This document shows, in pieces, positions 36,974 to 46,268 of a stretch of 64,000 nt of DNA. The DNA is from Paenibacillus sp. MSJ-34 (GTDB lineage Bacteria; Bacillota; Bacilli; Paenibacillales; Paenibacillaceae), in the NCBI RefSeq assembly GCF_018918005.1, contig NZ_JAHLPR010000019.1:33355-97354 (forward strand), written 5' to 3'. Every line of letters starts with the position of its first letter. Positions within the stretch are counted from its first letter, which is position 1. The notes under the pieces were generated by a model. That model saw nothing but the letters and a program-made list of their open reading frames with translations. It searched no databases and had not been told where the DNA came from. Made by a program: the position numbers and the translations under genes.

Positions 36974-37917
36974 AGACCGTATTGCTTGCGCTTGGCGGAA
37001 ACGCGATTTTGCAGGCGAATCAGGAAGCGAGTTACGACAATCAGTTGAAAAACGTGATAGGATGTTGCGAGGCGATCGCGAATATCGTGCAAAAAGGATA
37101 CAGGGTGTTGCTTACCCACGGCAACGGGCCGCAGGTAGGCAATATTTTGTTGCAGAACGAAATCGCCAAGGATACGATACCAATGCTCCCTCTGCATGTC
37201 TGCAATGCGGAAAGCCAGGGATTTATCGGGTATATGTTCCAGCAATCGCTAATGAACGAAATGGCGCGAAGAAATATCGACCGGCAGGTCGTCTGTATGC
37301 TGACTTGCGTCGAAGTGTCTCCGAACGACGATGCTTTTCGGCTTCCGAGCAAGCCGATCGGACCGTTCTACGACAAAGAGGAAGCGGAACGCCTTGCGTC
37401 GGAACATGGGTGGAACGTAGTGGAAGATTCCAACCGCGGCTGGCGTCGAGTCGTGCCTTCGCCCCGACCGCACGGCATTGTCGGCGGGAAAACGATGCAG
37501 GAATTGCTTCAGGCGGGCCATATCGTTATTGCTGCGGGAGGAGGAGGCATTCCGGTGGTTCGGGAGGTCGACGGGACGCTGAGAGGGGTGGAGACCGTCA
37601 TCGACAAGGATCGTACCGCTTGCCGGCTTGCAAAGGAGCTGGACGCGGATATGTTCGTTATGTTGACCGATGTGGAGCATGTGTTTATTCGTTTCGGCCA
37701 ACCGGACCAGCAGGCTCTTCATACGATTACGACCGAAGACGCCAAGCGTTACTTGGCCGAAGGCCAATTCGGCAAAGGAAGCATGGGACCGAAGATGGAG
37801 GCGGCCGTCGATTTCGCCGAAACGGGAGGAACCGCCGTTATCGGATCGCTGCGCTCCGCGGCTCTCGCCTTGGAAGGGAAAGCGGGAACGCGGATAGTGA
37901 AGAAAGGGGCCGGCTGA
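36970..37917 (+). CDS. allK: Carbamate kinase (catabolic, AllK/YbcF-like)
   Basis: This transfers phosphate from carbamoyl phosphate to ADP, releasing ammonia and carbon dioxide and making ATP. It is 315 residues, the normal length. Motifs are LLALGGNAIL at the start, LTHGNGPQVGN, HVCNAESQGFIGYM, AAGGGGIPVV, VIDKDRTACRLAKEL and GSMGPKMEAAVDF. It overlaps AllH by 4 bases and ends the operon, 11 bases from the convergent dtd gene, with no clear terminator between. The context marks it as catabolic and distinct from an arginine deiminase pathway ArcC. Confidence 0.92.
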   Translation: MKTVLLALGGNAILQANQEASYDNQLKNVIGCCEAIANIVQKGYRVLLTHGNGPQVGNILLQNEIAKDTIPMLPLHVCNAESQGFIGYMFQQSLMNEMARRNIDRQVVCMLTCVEVSPNDDAFRLPSKPIGPFYDKEEAERLASEHGWNVVEDSNRGWRRVVPSPRPHGIVGGKTMQELLQAGHIVIAAGGGGIPVVREVDGTLRGVETVIDKDRTACRLAKELDADMFVMLTDVEHVFIRFGQPDQQALHTITTEDAKRYLAEGQFGKGSMGPKMEAAVDFAETGGTAVIGSLRSAALALEGKAGTRIVKKGAG

Positions 37918-37928
37918 TTTCGATTCGC

Positions 37929-38378
37929 TTAGATCGGCTGCCGGCTGTCCACGATCAGGGTTACAGGCCCCCAGTTGATCAGCGAGACGCCCATCATGGC
38001 GCCGAAACGGCCTGTTTCCACCGGCAACCCCATCTCACGCAAATATCCGTTAAACAAATCATATAGCCGCTCCGCATGTTCCGGCTGGGCGGCCGCCATA
38101 AAGTTCGGGCGTTTGCCTTTGCGGCAATCCCCGTATAGCGTAAACTGCGATACCGACAAAATCGCTCCTCCGATATCTTGTAGGGAAAGATTCATTTTCC
38201 CTTGATCATCCTCGAAAATCCGCAAGCCTGCAATTTTGTCGGCCAAATAGCGGGCGTCCCGCTCGGTATCGTCATGCGTTACGCCGACGAGCAGCATTAG
38301 ACCTTGTCCGATATTGCCGATTGCTTTGCCGTCCACGGTTACTTGCGCCTCTTTGCAGCGCTGTACAACAACTCTCAT
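37929..38378 (-). CDS. dtd: D-aminoacyl-tRNA deacylase
   Basis: This hydrolyses D-aminoacyl-tRNA (and glycyl-tRNA-Ala), protecting translation from D-amino acids. From ATG 38378 it is 149 residues. The catalytic SQFTLYGD motif and the chiral-proofreading WGP-type motif near the C-terminus ([12 protein letters not shown]) are present. An alternative TTG at 38387 lies too close to the GGAG site. It is 38 bases after rel, as in B. subtilis. Confidence 0.94.
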   Translation of the reverse strand: MRVVVQRCKEAQVTVDGKAIGNIGQGLMLLVGVTHDDTERDARYLADKIAGLRIFEDDQGKMNLSLQDIGGAILSVSQFTLYGDCRKGKRPNFMAAAQPEHAERLYDLFNGYLREMGLPVETGRFGAMMGVSLINWGPVTLIVDSRQPI

Positions 38379-38425
38379 TGATGCCAAACTCCTTGCCGTA
38401 TCATGATCTTACGGAGCAAACCCGC

Positions 38426-40615
38426 TTATTGCATAATGCGATGGACCGAATATACGTCCTTTACCCTTTTGATTTTGTCGACGACCGATTGCAAATGATC
38501 GCTATTGCGAATTAAGATCGTCATATGAATCATCGCCATCTTATTTTTATCCGAACGGCCGGAAACGGCGGAAATATTCGTTTTGCTCTCCGATACCGCC
38601 TGCAACACTTCATTTAACATGCCGCGCCGGTCATGTCCCGTAATTTCGATATCGACGCTGTAATTCGCTTCCGCCGAATCCGTCCAATTGACTTCGATGA
38701 CCCGTGCCGCCTCTTCCCCTTCTTCGCTTGTCGGAAGATTGGTGCAGTCGGCCCGATGAACGGATACGCCTCTGCCGCGCGTAATATACCCGACGATTTC
38801 ATCGCCCGGAATCGGATTGCAGCAGCGGGCGAAACGGACGAGCAAATTGTCGATTCCTTTCACCGATACCCCATGCGTCGGCCGGTTCTTTTTCTCGGGC
38901 GCAGATTTCACTTCCTTCACTTCGTTCGTCAACTCGATCATGCTGGCTTCTTCCGCTTCCTTGCGCAGCTTCTCCGTCAGACGGGTGCAAATTTGCGCCG
39001 CGGTAATGCCTCCGAATCCGATCGCCGAGAGCATATCTTCCGAATCGTTAAATGTGAATTTTTTCGCTACTTCCTGCAGCTTGTCTTCCATCATCCAGGC
39101 GGAAGGTTCCAGACCGAGGCGCTTCAACTCGCGTTCAAGCAAGTCGCGGCCCTTTTCGACATTTTCTTCGCGTTTTTCTTTTTTGAACCATTGTTTGATT
39201 TTGTTGCGCGCATGAGAGGATTGTGCAATTTTAACCCAGTCCTGACTCGGACCGTACGAATGTTTGGATGTCAAAATTTCAATAATATCGCCGGTTTTCA
39301 GCTTATGGTCGAGCGGCACGATGCGTCCGTTCACCTTCGCCCCGATCGTGCGGTTGCCGACCTCCGTATGGATACGGTAAGCGAAGTCGAGCGGTACCGA
39401 TCCTGCCGGCAGTTCGATGACCTCGCCTTTCGGCGTGAATACGAACACAAGATCCGAGAAGAAATCCATCTTGAGCGATTCCATAAACTCCGATGCGTCT
39501 TTCGTCTCTTGCTGCAGTTCCAATATTTCGCGGAACCAGTTCATTTTCTCGCCGAAATTGCCCGTCGGCACGACGCTGCCTTCTTTATAAGCCCAGTGGG
39601 CGGCAATCCCGTATTCGGAAGTTCGGTGCATCTCCCATGTCCGGATTTGAACTTCGGTCGGTTCGCCCGTCGGGCCGATGACCGTCGTATGGAGCGACTG
39701 GTACATATTCGCTTTCGGCATGGCGATATAATCTTTGAACCGGCCCGGCATCGGCTTCCATAACGTATGGATAATGCCGAGCGTCGCGTAACAATCTTTA
39801 ATATTGTCGACGATAATTCGAATGGCGAGCAAATCGTATATTTCGTTAAATTGCTTGTTTTTCGTGCTCATTTTTTTATAAACGCTGTATATATGCTTCG
39901 GTCGGCCCGAAATATCGGCTTCGATGCCCATTTCATTCAATTTTTCGCGAATGCGCACGATCAATTGTTCAATGTATTGCTCGCGTTCCGTTCGTTTTTT
40001 TTGCACGAGATTCGCTATGCGGTAATATTGCTGAGGATTCAAATAACGGAGTGCAATGTCTTCCATTTCCCATTTAATGGCGGATATCCCGAGCCGATGC
40101 GCGATCGGGCAGAAGATTTCCAACGTTTCATATGCGATGCGGCGCTGGCTTTCTTCCGATTGGTACTTCAATGTCCGCATATTGTGCAGCCGATCCGCCA
40201 GCTTAATTACGATAACGCGGATATCCTGAGCCATCGCGACGAACATTTTACGATAATTTTCGTTCTGCTGTTCTTCTTTGGAGCGGAACTGAATCCGTTC
40301 CAGCTTCGTCAATCCGTCAACCAGCATGGCGCAAGTATCGCCGAATTTCTCCCGGATGGTATCCAAAGATACGGTAGTATCCTCAACGACATCGTGCAGC
40401 AGCGCGGCGATGATTGATGTAGCATCCATTTGCATATTCACAACAATATCCGCAACCGCAAGCGGATGCAAAATATAGGGTTCCCCCGATTTGCGCACTT
40501 GGTCGTGATGGGCCTGCTCGGCAAATTCGTAAGCCTCCCTAATGCGCTCCAGGTCCTGTGTTTTAATATACGCGGATGCTCTTTCCAGTAACTGCTCAAT
40601 GCCCATGGGTTCCAA
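38426..40615 (-). CDS. relA: Bifunctional (p)ppGpp synthetase/hydrolase Rel
   Basis: This is the stringent response enzyme, 729 residues. It has an HD hydrolase domain (YILHPLAVADIV, LLHDVVEDT, KLADRLHNMRTL), a synthetase domain (YDLLAIRIIVDNIKDCY, YQSLHTTVIGPTGEPTEVQIRT), a TGS domain, a cysteine-containing zinc-finger region (RFARCCNPIPGDEI) and a C-terminal ACT domain. Both catalytic sites look intact. The start is TTG 40615, 6 bases after AAAGGA; the ATG three codons later is too far from that site. A good sigma-A promoter lies 85 bases upstream. Confidence 0.96.
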   Translation of the reverse strand: MEPMGIEQLLERASAYIKTQDLERIREAYEFAEQAHHDQVRKSGEPYILHPLAVADIVVNMQMDATSIIAALLHDVVEDTTVSLDTIREKFGDTCAMLVDGLTKLERIQFRSKEEQQNENYRKMFVAMAQDIRVIVIKLADRLHNMRTLKYQSEESQRRIAYETLEIFCPIAHRLGISAIKWEMEDIALRYLNPQQYYRIANLVQKKRTEREQYIEQLIVRIREKLNEMGIEADISGRPKHIYSVYKKMSTKNKQFNEIYDLLAIRIIVDNIKDCYATLGIIHTLWKPMPGRFKDYIAMPKANMYQSLHTTVIGPTGEPTEVQIRTWEMHRTSEYGIAAHWAYKEGSVVPTGNFGEKMNWFREILELQQETKDASEFMESLKMDFFSDLVFVFTPKGEVIELPAGSVPLDFAYRIHTEVGNRTIGAKVNGRIVPLDHKLKTGDIIEILTSKHSYGPSQDWVKIAQSSHARNKIKQWFKKEKREENVEKGRDLLERELKRLGLEPSAWMMEDKLQEVAKKFTFNDSEDMLSAIGFGGITAAQICTRLTEKLRKEAEEASMIELTNEVKEVKSAPEKKNRPTHGVSVKGIDNLLVRFARCCNPIPGDEIVGYITRGRGVSVHRADCTNLPTSEEGEEAARVIEVNWTDSAEANYSVDIEITGHDRRGMLNEVLQAVSESKTNISAVSGRSDKNKMAMIHMTILIRNSDHLQSVVDKIKRVKDVYSVHRIMQ

Positions 40616-40700
40616 TCCGATTCCTTTCCAATATGAGATAACCTCTGCGCGAGGTCCGCAAGATGTATAATCCCGTCTAGAGGTATTGCGATTTTCTATA

Positions 40701-40729
40701 ATTATGCGTTAGATGATTGATAACGTCAA
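40701..40729 (-). promoter_or_regulatory. Sigma-A promoter of relA
   Basis: On the minus strand TTGACG (40729-40724), a 17-base spacer and CATAAT (40706-40701). It lies in the 226-base divergent gap between relA and the uracil permease gene. Confidence 0.75.
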
Positions 40730-40841
40730 CCATCCGACAAAGATAACCTAATTTTATATTGTTTTTATGTCACAAAATATGATAATTTATCAGATGGCTA
40801 ATAAAAATGTCGTTGAAAATCATTTAGGGGAGGTTGCTATT

Positions 40842-42122
40842 TTGCAGCAACGCGAAATTCAAGTTCATGAAATACCGCCGATCGGACAAAGCGCGTTTCT
40901 AAGCTTTCAGCACTTGTTTGCGATGTTCGGCTCGACGGTGCTGGTGCCGAATTTGCTCGGCATCGATCCGGGCATCGTCCTGTTGATGAACGGGATCGGA
41001 ACGCTATTCTATCTGTTATTGTGTAAAGGGAAAATTCCCGCCTATCTCGGCTCCAGCTTTGCGTTTATTTCTCCGGCGGCAATCGTCATCGCCGGCAATC
41101 CGGGAGCCAATCTATCCAGCGCGCTCGGCGGATTCATCGTCGTCGGAGTTATCTTCTGCCTTGTCGCGCTGCTGATCAAGCTCGTCGGAACCGGCTGGAT
41201 CGACGTCGTATTCCCGCCGGCCGCCATGGGCGCAATCGTGGCGGTTATCGGTCTTGAATTGTTCCCGGTCGCTGCGGGCATGGCCGGCTGGATTCCTAAA
41301 GACGGAGCTGCGGATTGGTCGATGGATCCGAAAATCGTCGCCGTGTCGGTGCTTACACTGTTAATTACAGTATTATGCAACGTATTGCTCAGAGGATTTA
41401 TGAAAATTATTCCCGTACTTATCGGTATCGTCTCCGGATACATCATCTCATACTTATTCGGTATCGTGAAATTCGACTCCGTCGCGGAAGCGGGCATCGT
41501 CGCCGTTCCCGCGATAACGGCCCCTACGTTCAACTGGTCGGCCATCGCGATTATCGCTCCGGCAGCGCTCGTCGTCATTGTCGAGCATATCGGCCACCTG
41601 CTGGTTACCGGAAATATTGTAGGGAAAGATTTGTCCAAAGATCCGGGGCTTCACCGCTCCTTGCTCGGAAACGGAATATCCACCGTCGTATCCGGATTTG
41701 TCGGTTCGACTCCTAATACGACTTACGGCGAAAATATGGGCGTTCTCGCGCTGACGAAAGTATATTCCGTCTTCGTTATCGGCGGCGCAGCGGTGATCGC
41801 GATCGTCATGTCGTTCTTCGGCAAATTTTCCGCGCTGATCGCCAACATACCGGAGCCGGTTATGGGCGGCGTGTCGCTCTTGCTGTTCGGCGTGATCGCC
41901 GCTTCCGGCTTGAGGGTGCTTGTCGACGGCAGAGTGGATTACGGCAAACCGACCAATCTGCTGTTAACGACGCTCGTTCTCGTTGCGGGATTAAGCACGG
42001 TGAAATTATCGCTCGGACCGATCGTATTGTCGGGTATGTCGCTCGCGACCGTCACAGGCATCGTGTTCAGCTTGCTGTTCAAAGGGATCGAGAAACTCGG
42101 CTGGTCGAACGAAAAGCAATAG
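40842..42122 (+). CDS. uraA: Uracil permease (NCS2 family)
   Basis: This nucleobase:cation symporter has 426 residues and about 14 membrane segments. The uracil-type NCS2 signature is present: the conserved glutamate in VIVEHIGHLLVTGNIVGKDL, followed by GSTPNTTYGENMGVLALT. The start is TTG 40842, with GGGGAGG 8 bases before; the open frame reaches 40767 but lacks a ribosome binding site. It is inserted divergently between relA and apt and ends in a strong terminator. I see no PyrR-type attenuator or purine riboswitch in its leader. Confidence 0.9.
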   Translation: MQQREIQVHEIPPIGQSAFLSFQHLFAMFGSTVLVPNLLGIDPGIVLLMNGIGTLFYLLLCKGKIPAYLGSSFAFISPAAIVIAGNPGANLSSALGGFIVVGVIFCLVALLIKLVGTGWIDVVFPPAAMGAIVAVIGLELFPVAAGMAGWIPKDGAADWSMDPKIVAVSVLTLLITVLCNVLLRGFMKIIPVLIGIVSGYIISYLFGIVKFDSVAEAGIVAVPAITAPTFNWSAIAIIAPAALVVIVEHIGHLLVTGNIVGKDLSKDPGLHRSLLGNGISTVVSGFVGSTPNTTYGENMGVLALTKVYSVFVIGGAAVIAIVMSFFGKFSALIANIPEPVMGGVSLLLFGVIAASGLRVLVDGRVDYGKPTNLLLTTLVLVAGLSTVKLSLGPIVLSGMSLATVTGIVFSLLFKGIEKLGWSNEKQ

Positions 42123-42134
42123 CCCATAATGCAA

Positions 42135-42184
42135 AAGGAACTGTCCCGCAGTCATTTCGCATGACTTCGGACGGTTCCTTTTTT
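42135..42184 (+). terminator. Terminator after uraA, possibly bidirectional
   Basis: AAGGAACTGTCC (42135-42146) pairs with GGACGGTTCCTT (42169-42180), with an inner AGTCAT/ATGACT hairpin, then six T residues. The opposite strand has a shorter T-run and could also stop apt transcripts. Confidence 0.9.
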
Positions 42185-42190
42185 CGTGCG

Positions 42191-42703
42191 TTAAAACGTG
42201 ATTAGCGTATGAATATCGATTCCGCTCAATTTCTCGCGGCCCGACAAATAACTCAGTTCGATCAGAAAAGCGGCACCTACCACTTCGCCGCCCAACTGTC
42301 TTACCAAGTCAATGGACGTGGAGATGGTTCCGCCGGTCGCCAGCAAATCGTCGGCGATGAGCACTTTTTGACCCGGCTCGATCGCATCCTTATGCATCGC
42401 CAATTTATCTTTGCCGTATTCCAGATTATAGCCCGCTTCAATCGTTTCTCCCGGCAGTTTGCCGCTTTTGCGGATCGGAACGAATCCGACGCCAAGGCTA
42501 TTGGCAAGCGGCGCTCCGATGACAAAGCCCCGAGCTTCCGGTCCCGCGATCAGGTCGATTTGTTTGTCCGCAACCATCTCTTTTAGCGCTTCAATGGCAG
42601 CCCGGTACGCCTCCCCGTTTTTCAACAATGTCGTAATATCCTTGAACCGGATTCCTGGCTGCGGATAATCGGGGATGACGCGAATATACGATTTAAAATC
42701 CAT
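42191..42703 (-). CDS. apt: Adenine phosphoribosyltransferase
   Basis: This makes AMP from adenine and PRPP. It is 170 residues, the usual length. The PRPP-binding motif is [13 protein letters not shown] and the purine-contact region includes [18 protein letters not shown] 42703 has AGGAGG 7 bases before. It follows recJ by 28 bases, the conserved recJ-apt-relA order, though the uracil permease now separates it from relA. Confidence 0.95.
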   Translation of the reverse strand: MDFKSYIRVIPDYPQPGIRFKDITTLLKNGEAYRAAIEALKEMVADKQIDLIAGPEARGFVIGAPLANSLGVGFVPIRKSGKLPGETIEAGYNLEYGKDKLAMHKDAIEPGQKVLIADDLLATGGTISTSIDLVRQLGGEVVGAAFLIELSYLSGREKLSGIDIHTLITF

Positions 42704-42731
42704 TTGAATTCCTCCTAAAAGTTATATGTAG

Positions 42732-45185
42732 CTATGAAAGCGCTCCGCCGTCATGAATGCGGGACATAAACCATGCGGTTAACCGTTCCGTTGCCGGGTG
42801 GACGAGTTCGTTCTCGAGCTCCGCCCGTTCGACAAGCTCCTTATAAGTTGCTGCGCTGGTTAAATCCGCCTTCCGCGGCTCGGAAACAATGGAATAAGTG
42901 CCGTTCTGTTCTTGAATGAATGCCAGTTCTTCGAAAACTTGCATAATCCCGTCCAACGTACGTTCCGAAAGGCCAGTGCGCTTGCTCAACTGCTGCCAGA
43001 ACCCTTTCTCGCTTCGCTCCCAGGATCGGCGGGCTCTTAATTGGATATAGACTTGTTTAAACTGCTCTCTGGATGGAGCCGATAGCCGTTCGGACACGGG
43101 AAACGGTTTGTTCCCCGCCGCTTCCTTGCCGCTGCCGTATAACACGTAGCAGCGTTCAATGCCGCGCAGCCGCCGTAACGCCGCGTCCATCGCCGCTAAC
43201 GAGGATGGCAGCTCCATGATGAATAAAGAGCGCGGCCGGTCTCCGGCAAGTTGCGCGGCCAATTCGTTTGCGGGAACCGCACCGTCCTTATGGTCATAAA
43301 CCCATAAAGAGCAGCCAGCCATATGCAATTGCATTTGCTGCGGCATGCGGCTCGCGTCGGCCAATAATATTGCGAAGGCGCCCTCATTCGAAACGGGCCT
43401 TCGATTCGCCTTCCGTTCGCACTCCATCAGTTCAAGCGCACGTTGGAACGGATCGGCGGATCCCCGGAAATCGTACACTTGCGGATGCGTTACGCACATA
43501 TCCTGCAGCATAAGCTGCGGCTTGCGGACGCCGTTCCATTCATTGACCTGCAGTTCTCCAAGCACGTCTCCAAGCGCATTGCCCGATATAAGACTGCTTA
43601 TGTCGCTGCGTCCGAAAGCGATCGCATCGAGCTTGCGCCCGCGGTCCGCCAGCGTAAGCTTCAAATGCCGCTTTTCCTTGCCCAGCAGCTTGCGTTCTTG
43701 CACGCGGACGTTCCGCAGCGCGAAGCGGGGGGAAGGATTGGCCATGCCGAACGGGGCAAGCGTTTCGATTTCTTCAATCATCTCGATCGTAATATCGGCC
43801 AATTCGAACTCCAAATCGATTTCGGCGCTCGGCATCAAATCGTCTTGCGCCAGCTTCCGTCCTGCCAGCCCGATTAGTTTCCTTTCCAATTCCTCAAGCT
43901 TGCCGGAATGGATCGTCATTCCCGCCGCGGCTTGGTGGCCGCCGAAATGCTCCATTAGATCGGCGCATTCCGTGAGCGCTTCATATAAATCGAAGCCTGG
44001 AATGGAGCGGGCCGACCCTTTGCATAAACCCGTTTCCGGATCGATGCTGAGAACGAACGTAGGCCGGTAATGTTTTTCCAATATTTTCGAAGCGACGATG
44101 CCGATGACGCCGGCATTCCATCCTTCGGCGGCCAGTACGACGACGAGCGGCGGTTCTCCGCCCTGCGATTTATGATAAAGCTGCTCCTCCGCTTCCTTCA
44201 CGATCGTTTCTACCATATGCTGACGCTCTTTATTCAATTGATCCAACTCTAACGCCAGTCCGCTCGCTTCCTGTTCGTCCGCCGTAGTCAATAGATTGAC
44301 GGCTATATTCGCATGTTCCAGCCGGCCGCTTGCATTGATCCGCGGCGCCATGGCAAACGCGACGTTCGTAGAAGTCACGCCGGACAATTCGATGCCCGCC
44401 ACGGCGAACAGCGCGCGGATGCCGGCAATTTCCGAACGGCGCATCCGTTCGATTCCGAACCGGACGATAATCCGGTTCTCATCCGTAAGCGGCATCAAAT
44501 CGGCGATCGTCCCGATTGTCGCAAGCTCCAAATATTCGGCCGGAATCCGTCCTAGCATCGCGTGGGCAAGCTTGAAGGCGACGCCGACGCCGGCCAATCC
44601 TTTGAACGGATAAGGACAGCCGGGAATTTTCGGATTGACGAGCGCGTATGCGTTCGGCAACACATCCGGCGGCTCATGGTGATCCGTGACGACGACATCG
44701 ATGCCGAGCGAATTGGCGTAATCGATTTGCTCCGCCGCGCTAATGCCGGTATCGACCGTAACGATGAGACCGACGCCGCTTTGTTTCGCATCGTATACGG
44801 CGTCGTTGTTCAAGCCGTAGCCTTCCAGCGCCCGGTGAGGGATATAGTAATCGAAGTCGGCTCCCAATTGCCGCAGCAAACCGATCATGAGCGAAGTGCT
44901 CGACACGCCGTCCGCGTCATAATCGCCGTATATTCGTATTTTTTCCCGATGGGCGAGCGCGCGGCGAATGCGTTCCACCGCCTCGCGCATCCCTTGCAAT
45001 AAAAATGGGTCGTGCAGCCGGTCCAAACTTCCGTGCAGAAATAGATCCGCCTGTTCGGCGTTCTCGATTCCGCGGGCGGCAAGCAACCGGGCGAGGAATA
45101 CGCTAATGCCCGTCTCTTGGGCCAGCCGCTCTGCGTTGTCTGTCTCCGTCTTGGCGCAGACCCACTTCATTTGCGAATGAAGCAT
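42732..45185 (-). CDS. recJ: Single-stranded-DNA-specific exonuclease RecJ
   Basis: This 5'-3' single-strand exonuclease works in recombination and mismatch repair. At 817 residues it is the long Firmicute form. The DHH-family motifs are IYGDYDADGVSS (about 85-96), VTVDTGISA and VTDHHEPP (about 167-174), with the DHHA1 domain (GGHQAAAGMTI) and an OB fold following. A C-terminal extension of about 230 residues is typical of Bacillus relatives. ATG 45185 has AGGAGG upstream. Confidence 0.95.
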   Translation of the reverse strand: MLHSQMKWVCAKTETDNAERLAQETGISVFLARLLAARGIENAEQADLFLHGSLDRLHDPFLLQGMREAVERIRRALAHREKIRIYGDYDADGVSSTSLMIGLLRQLGADFDYYIPHRALEGYGLNNDAVYDAKQSGVGLIVTVDTGISAAEQIDYANSLGIDVVVTDHHEPPDVLPNAYALVNPKIPGCPYPFKGLAGVGVAFKLAHAMLGRIPAEYLELATIGTIADLMPLTDENRIIVRFGIERMRRSEIAGIRALFAVAGIELSGVTSTNVAFAMAPRINASGRLEHANIAVNLLTTADEQEASGLALELDQLNKERQHMVETIVKEAEEQLYHKSQGGEPPLVVVLAAEGWNAGVIGIVASKILEKHYRPTFVLSIDPETGLCKGSARSIPGFDLYEALTECADLMEHFGGHQAAAGMTIHSGKLEELERKLIGLAGRKLAQDDLMPSAEIDLEFELADITIEMIEEIETLAPFGMANPSPRFALRNVRVQERKLLGKEKRHLKLTLADRGRKLDAIAFGRSDISSLISGNALGDVLGELQVNEWNGVRKPQLMLQDMCVTHPQVYDFRGSADPFQRALELMECERKANRRPVSNEGAFAILLADASRMPQQMQLHMAGCSLWVYDHKDGAVPANELAAQLAGDRPRSLFIMELPSSLAAMDAALRRLRGIERCYVLYGSGKEAAGNKPFPVSERLSAPSREQFKQVYIQLRARRSWERSEKGFWQQLSKRTGLSERTLDGIMQVFEELAFIQEQNGTYSIVSEPRKADLTSAATYKELVERAELENELVHPATERLTAWFMSRIHDGGALS

Positions 45186-45208
45186 TGGCTTCCTCCTAAC
45201 TGTCTAGC

Positions 45209-46162
45209 TTATTGCAGTAAAGTCGGCATATCGTCTTCATCCCATTGATGATTCGTTTTGTACGGGTATCCCGGGTCGTATGGATTCACTTGAATGAAGA
45301 CGTCGGAAACATGCAAATGCCGCTGCATTAATTGATGTTTGACCCGTTTGCCGATATCATGCCCTTCCATGACGCTCAGACGCGGATTGACGCTAATTTT
45401 CACATCTATAACAACATAATGCCCAAGCTCCCGCGCCCGCAACTCGTCAACGGCAATCACTCCGCCGACGCGCTGAACCGTCTCGATGAATTCCGCAGCC
45501 TGATCGTCATGCAGCGGTTGATCCGTCGGGCCGAAAATCGTGTCCGTTATAAGGCGGTATCCCATACGTAAAATCAATAGGGTGACGATCAATCCGGCAG
45601 CCGGGTCAAGATACAATAAGAAGGCGACGTCCAGCTTATCGCCAAGCATCGCGCCGGCAGCGCCGAATAAAGCGGCCAACGACGAATAAACATCGGAGCT
45701 TCGCTCCCACGCGTTCGCGGCCGATGCCCTGTTGGACGCTTTTTTGCCCACTCTGCTTTGGTATTGAACCATCGCTGCCTTCACAATCAGCGATATGACG
45801 ATGGCGCCAACCGCATAACCGGTCGGCGCTTTGTCGACTCCTTCCATCATCGCTTTGACCGAGGCAATGGCGATTTCCAAGCCTACGAGCATTAGCAGCA
45901 TGGAGACGACGATAGCGCTAACGGTTTCCGCGTTGCCGCCGGCATACGGACGATCTTTGTCCGCCGGCTTGCGCGAATGTTTCAAACCAATCAATGCGGC
46001 AATCGAACACGCAACATTTGAAGCGGTATGAAATGCATCCGCTATAAGCGCCTTACTGCCCGAAAACCATCCAACAATTCCTTTCATCAAGGCCAAACCG
46101 ATATTGCCGGCAATTTCGATCCAAGCGCCGTTCCCAGCCTTTGCAAAACGTTCCTCTGTCAT
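45209..46162 (-). CDS. Cation diffusion facilitator transporter with altered metal site
   Basis: This is a six-helix CDF transporter of 317 residues with a cytosolic C-terminal domain. The transport-site positions, which are usually Asp/His-x3-Asp in helix 2 and His-x3-Asp in helix 5, read here as H45-x3-N49 (ADAFHTASN) and E153-x3-D157 (AWERSSD). The cation may therefore differ from zinc. It sits between secF and recJ, 23 bases before recJ, a common Paenibacillus arrangement. The family call is firm; the substrate is unknown. Confidence 0.88.
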   Translation of the reverse strand: MTEERFAKAGNGAWIEIAGNIGLALMKGIVGWFSGSKALIADAFHTASNVACSIAALIGLKHSRKPADKDRPYAGGNAETVSAIVVSMLLMLVGLEIAIASVKAMMEGVDKAPTGYAVGAIVISLIVKAAMVQYQSRVGKKASNRASAANAWERSSDVYSSLAALFGAAGAMLGDKLDVAFLLYLDPAAGLIVTLLILRMGYRLITDTIFGPTDQPLHDDQAAEFIETVQRVGGVIAVDELRARELGHYVVIDVKISVNPRLSVMEGHDIGKRVKHQLMQRHLHVSDVFIQVNPYDPGYPYKTNHQWDEDDMPTLLQ

Positions 46163-46225
46163 CTAGCCACCCCTTACAACGAGCACAAAAGATCTGAAAC
46201 CTACTTAAGCGAAAACAGCGGTACG

Positions 46226-46261
46226 GCAGCGGAGGGCCTGCCGACGGACAGGCCCTGCTGC
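46226..46261. other. GC-rich hairpin after secF
   Basis: AGGGCCTG and CAGGCCCT form a strong stem, extended by GCAGC/GCTGC, just past the secF stop. Only a weak T-run follows (four T residues some 16 bases further on the minus strand), so terminator activity is uncertain. Confidence 0.5.
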
Positions 46262-46268
46262 GCTATTT

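Noticed and set aside
37062..38066. A 334-codon plus-strand frame inside carbamate kinase
   Set aside because: Arginine- and glycine-rich shadow of the kinase gene in another frame.
38633..39763. A 376-codon plus-strand frame opposite relA
   Set aside because: Antisense shadow; relA is complete with all domains.
40616..40841. Purine riboswitch or PyrR attenuator before uraA
   Set aside because: No riboswitch core and no terminator/antiterminator pair is visible before the start codon.
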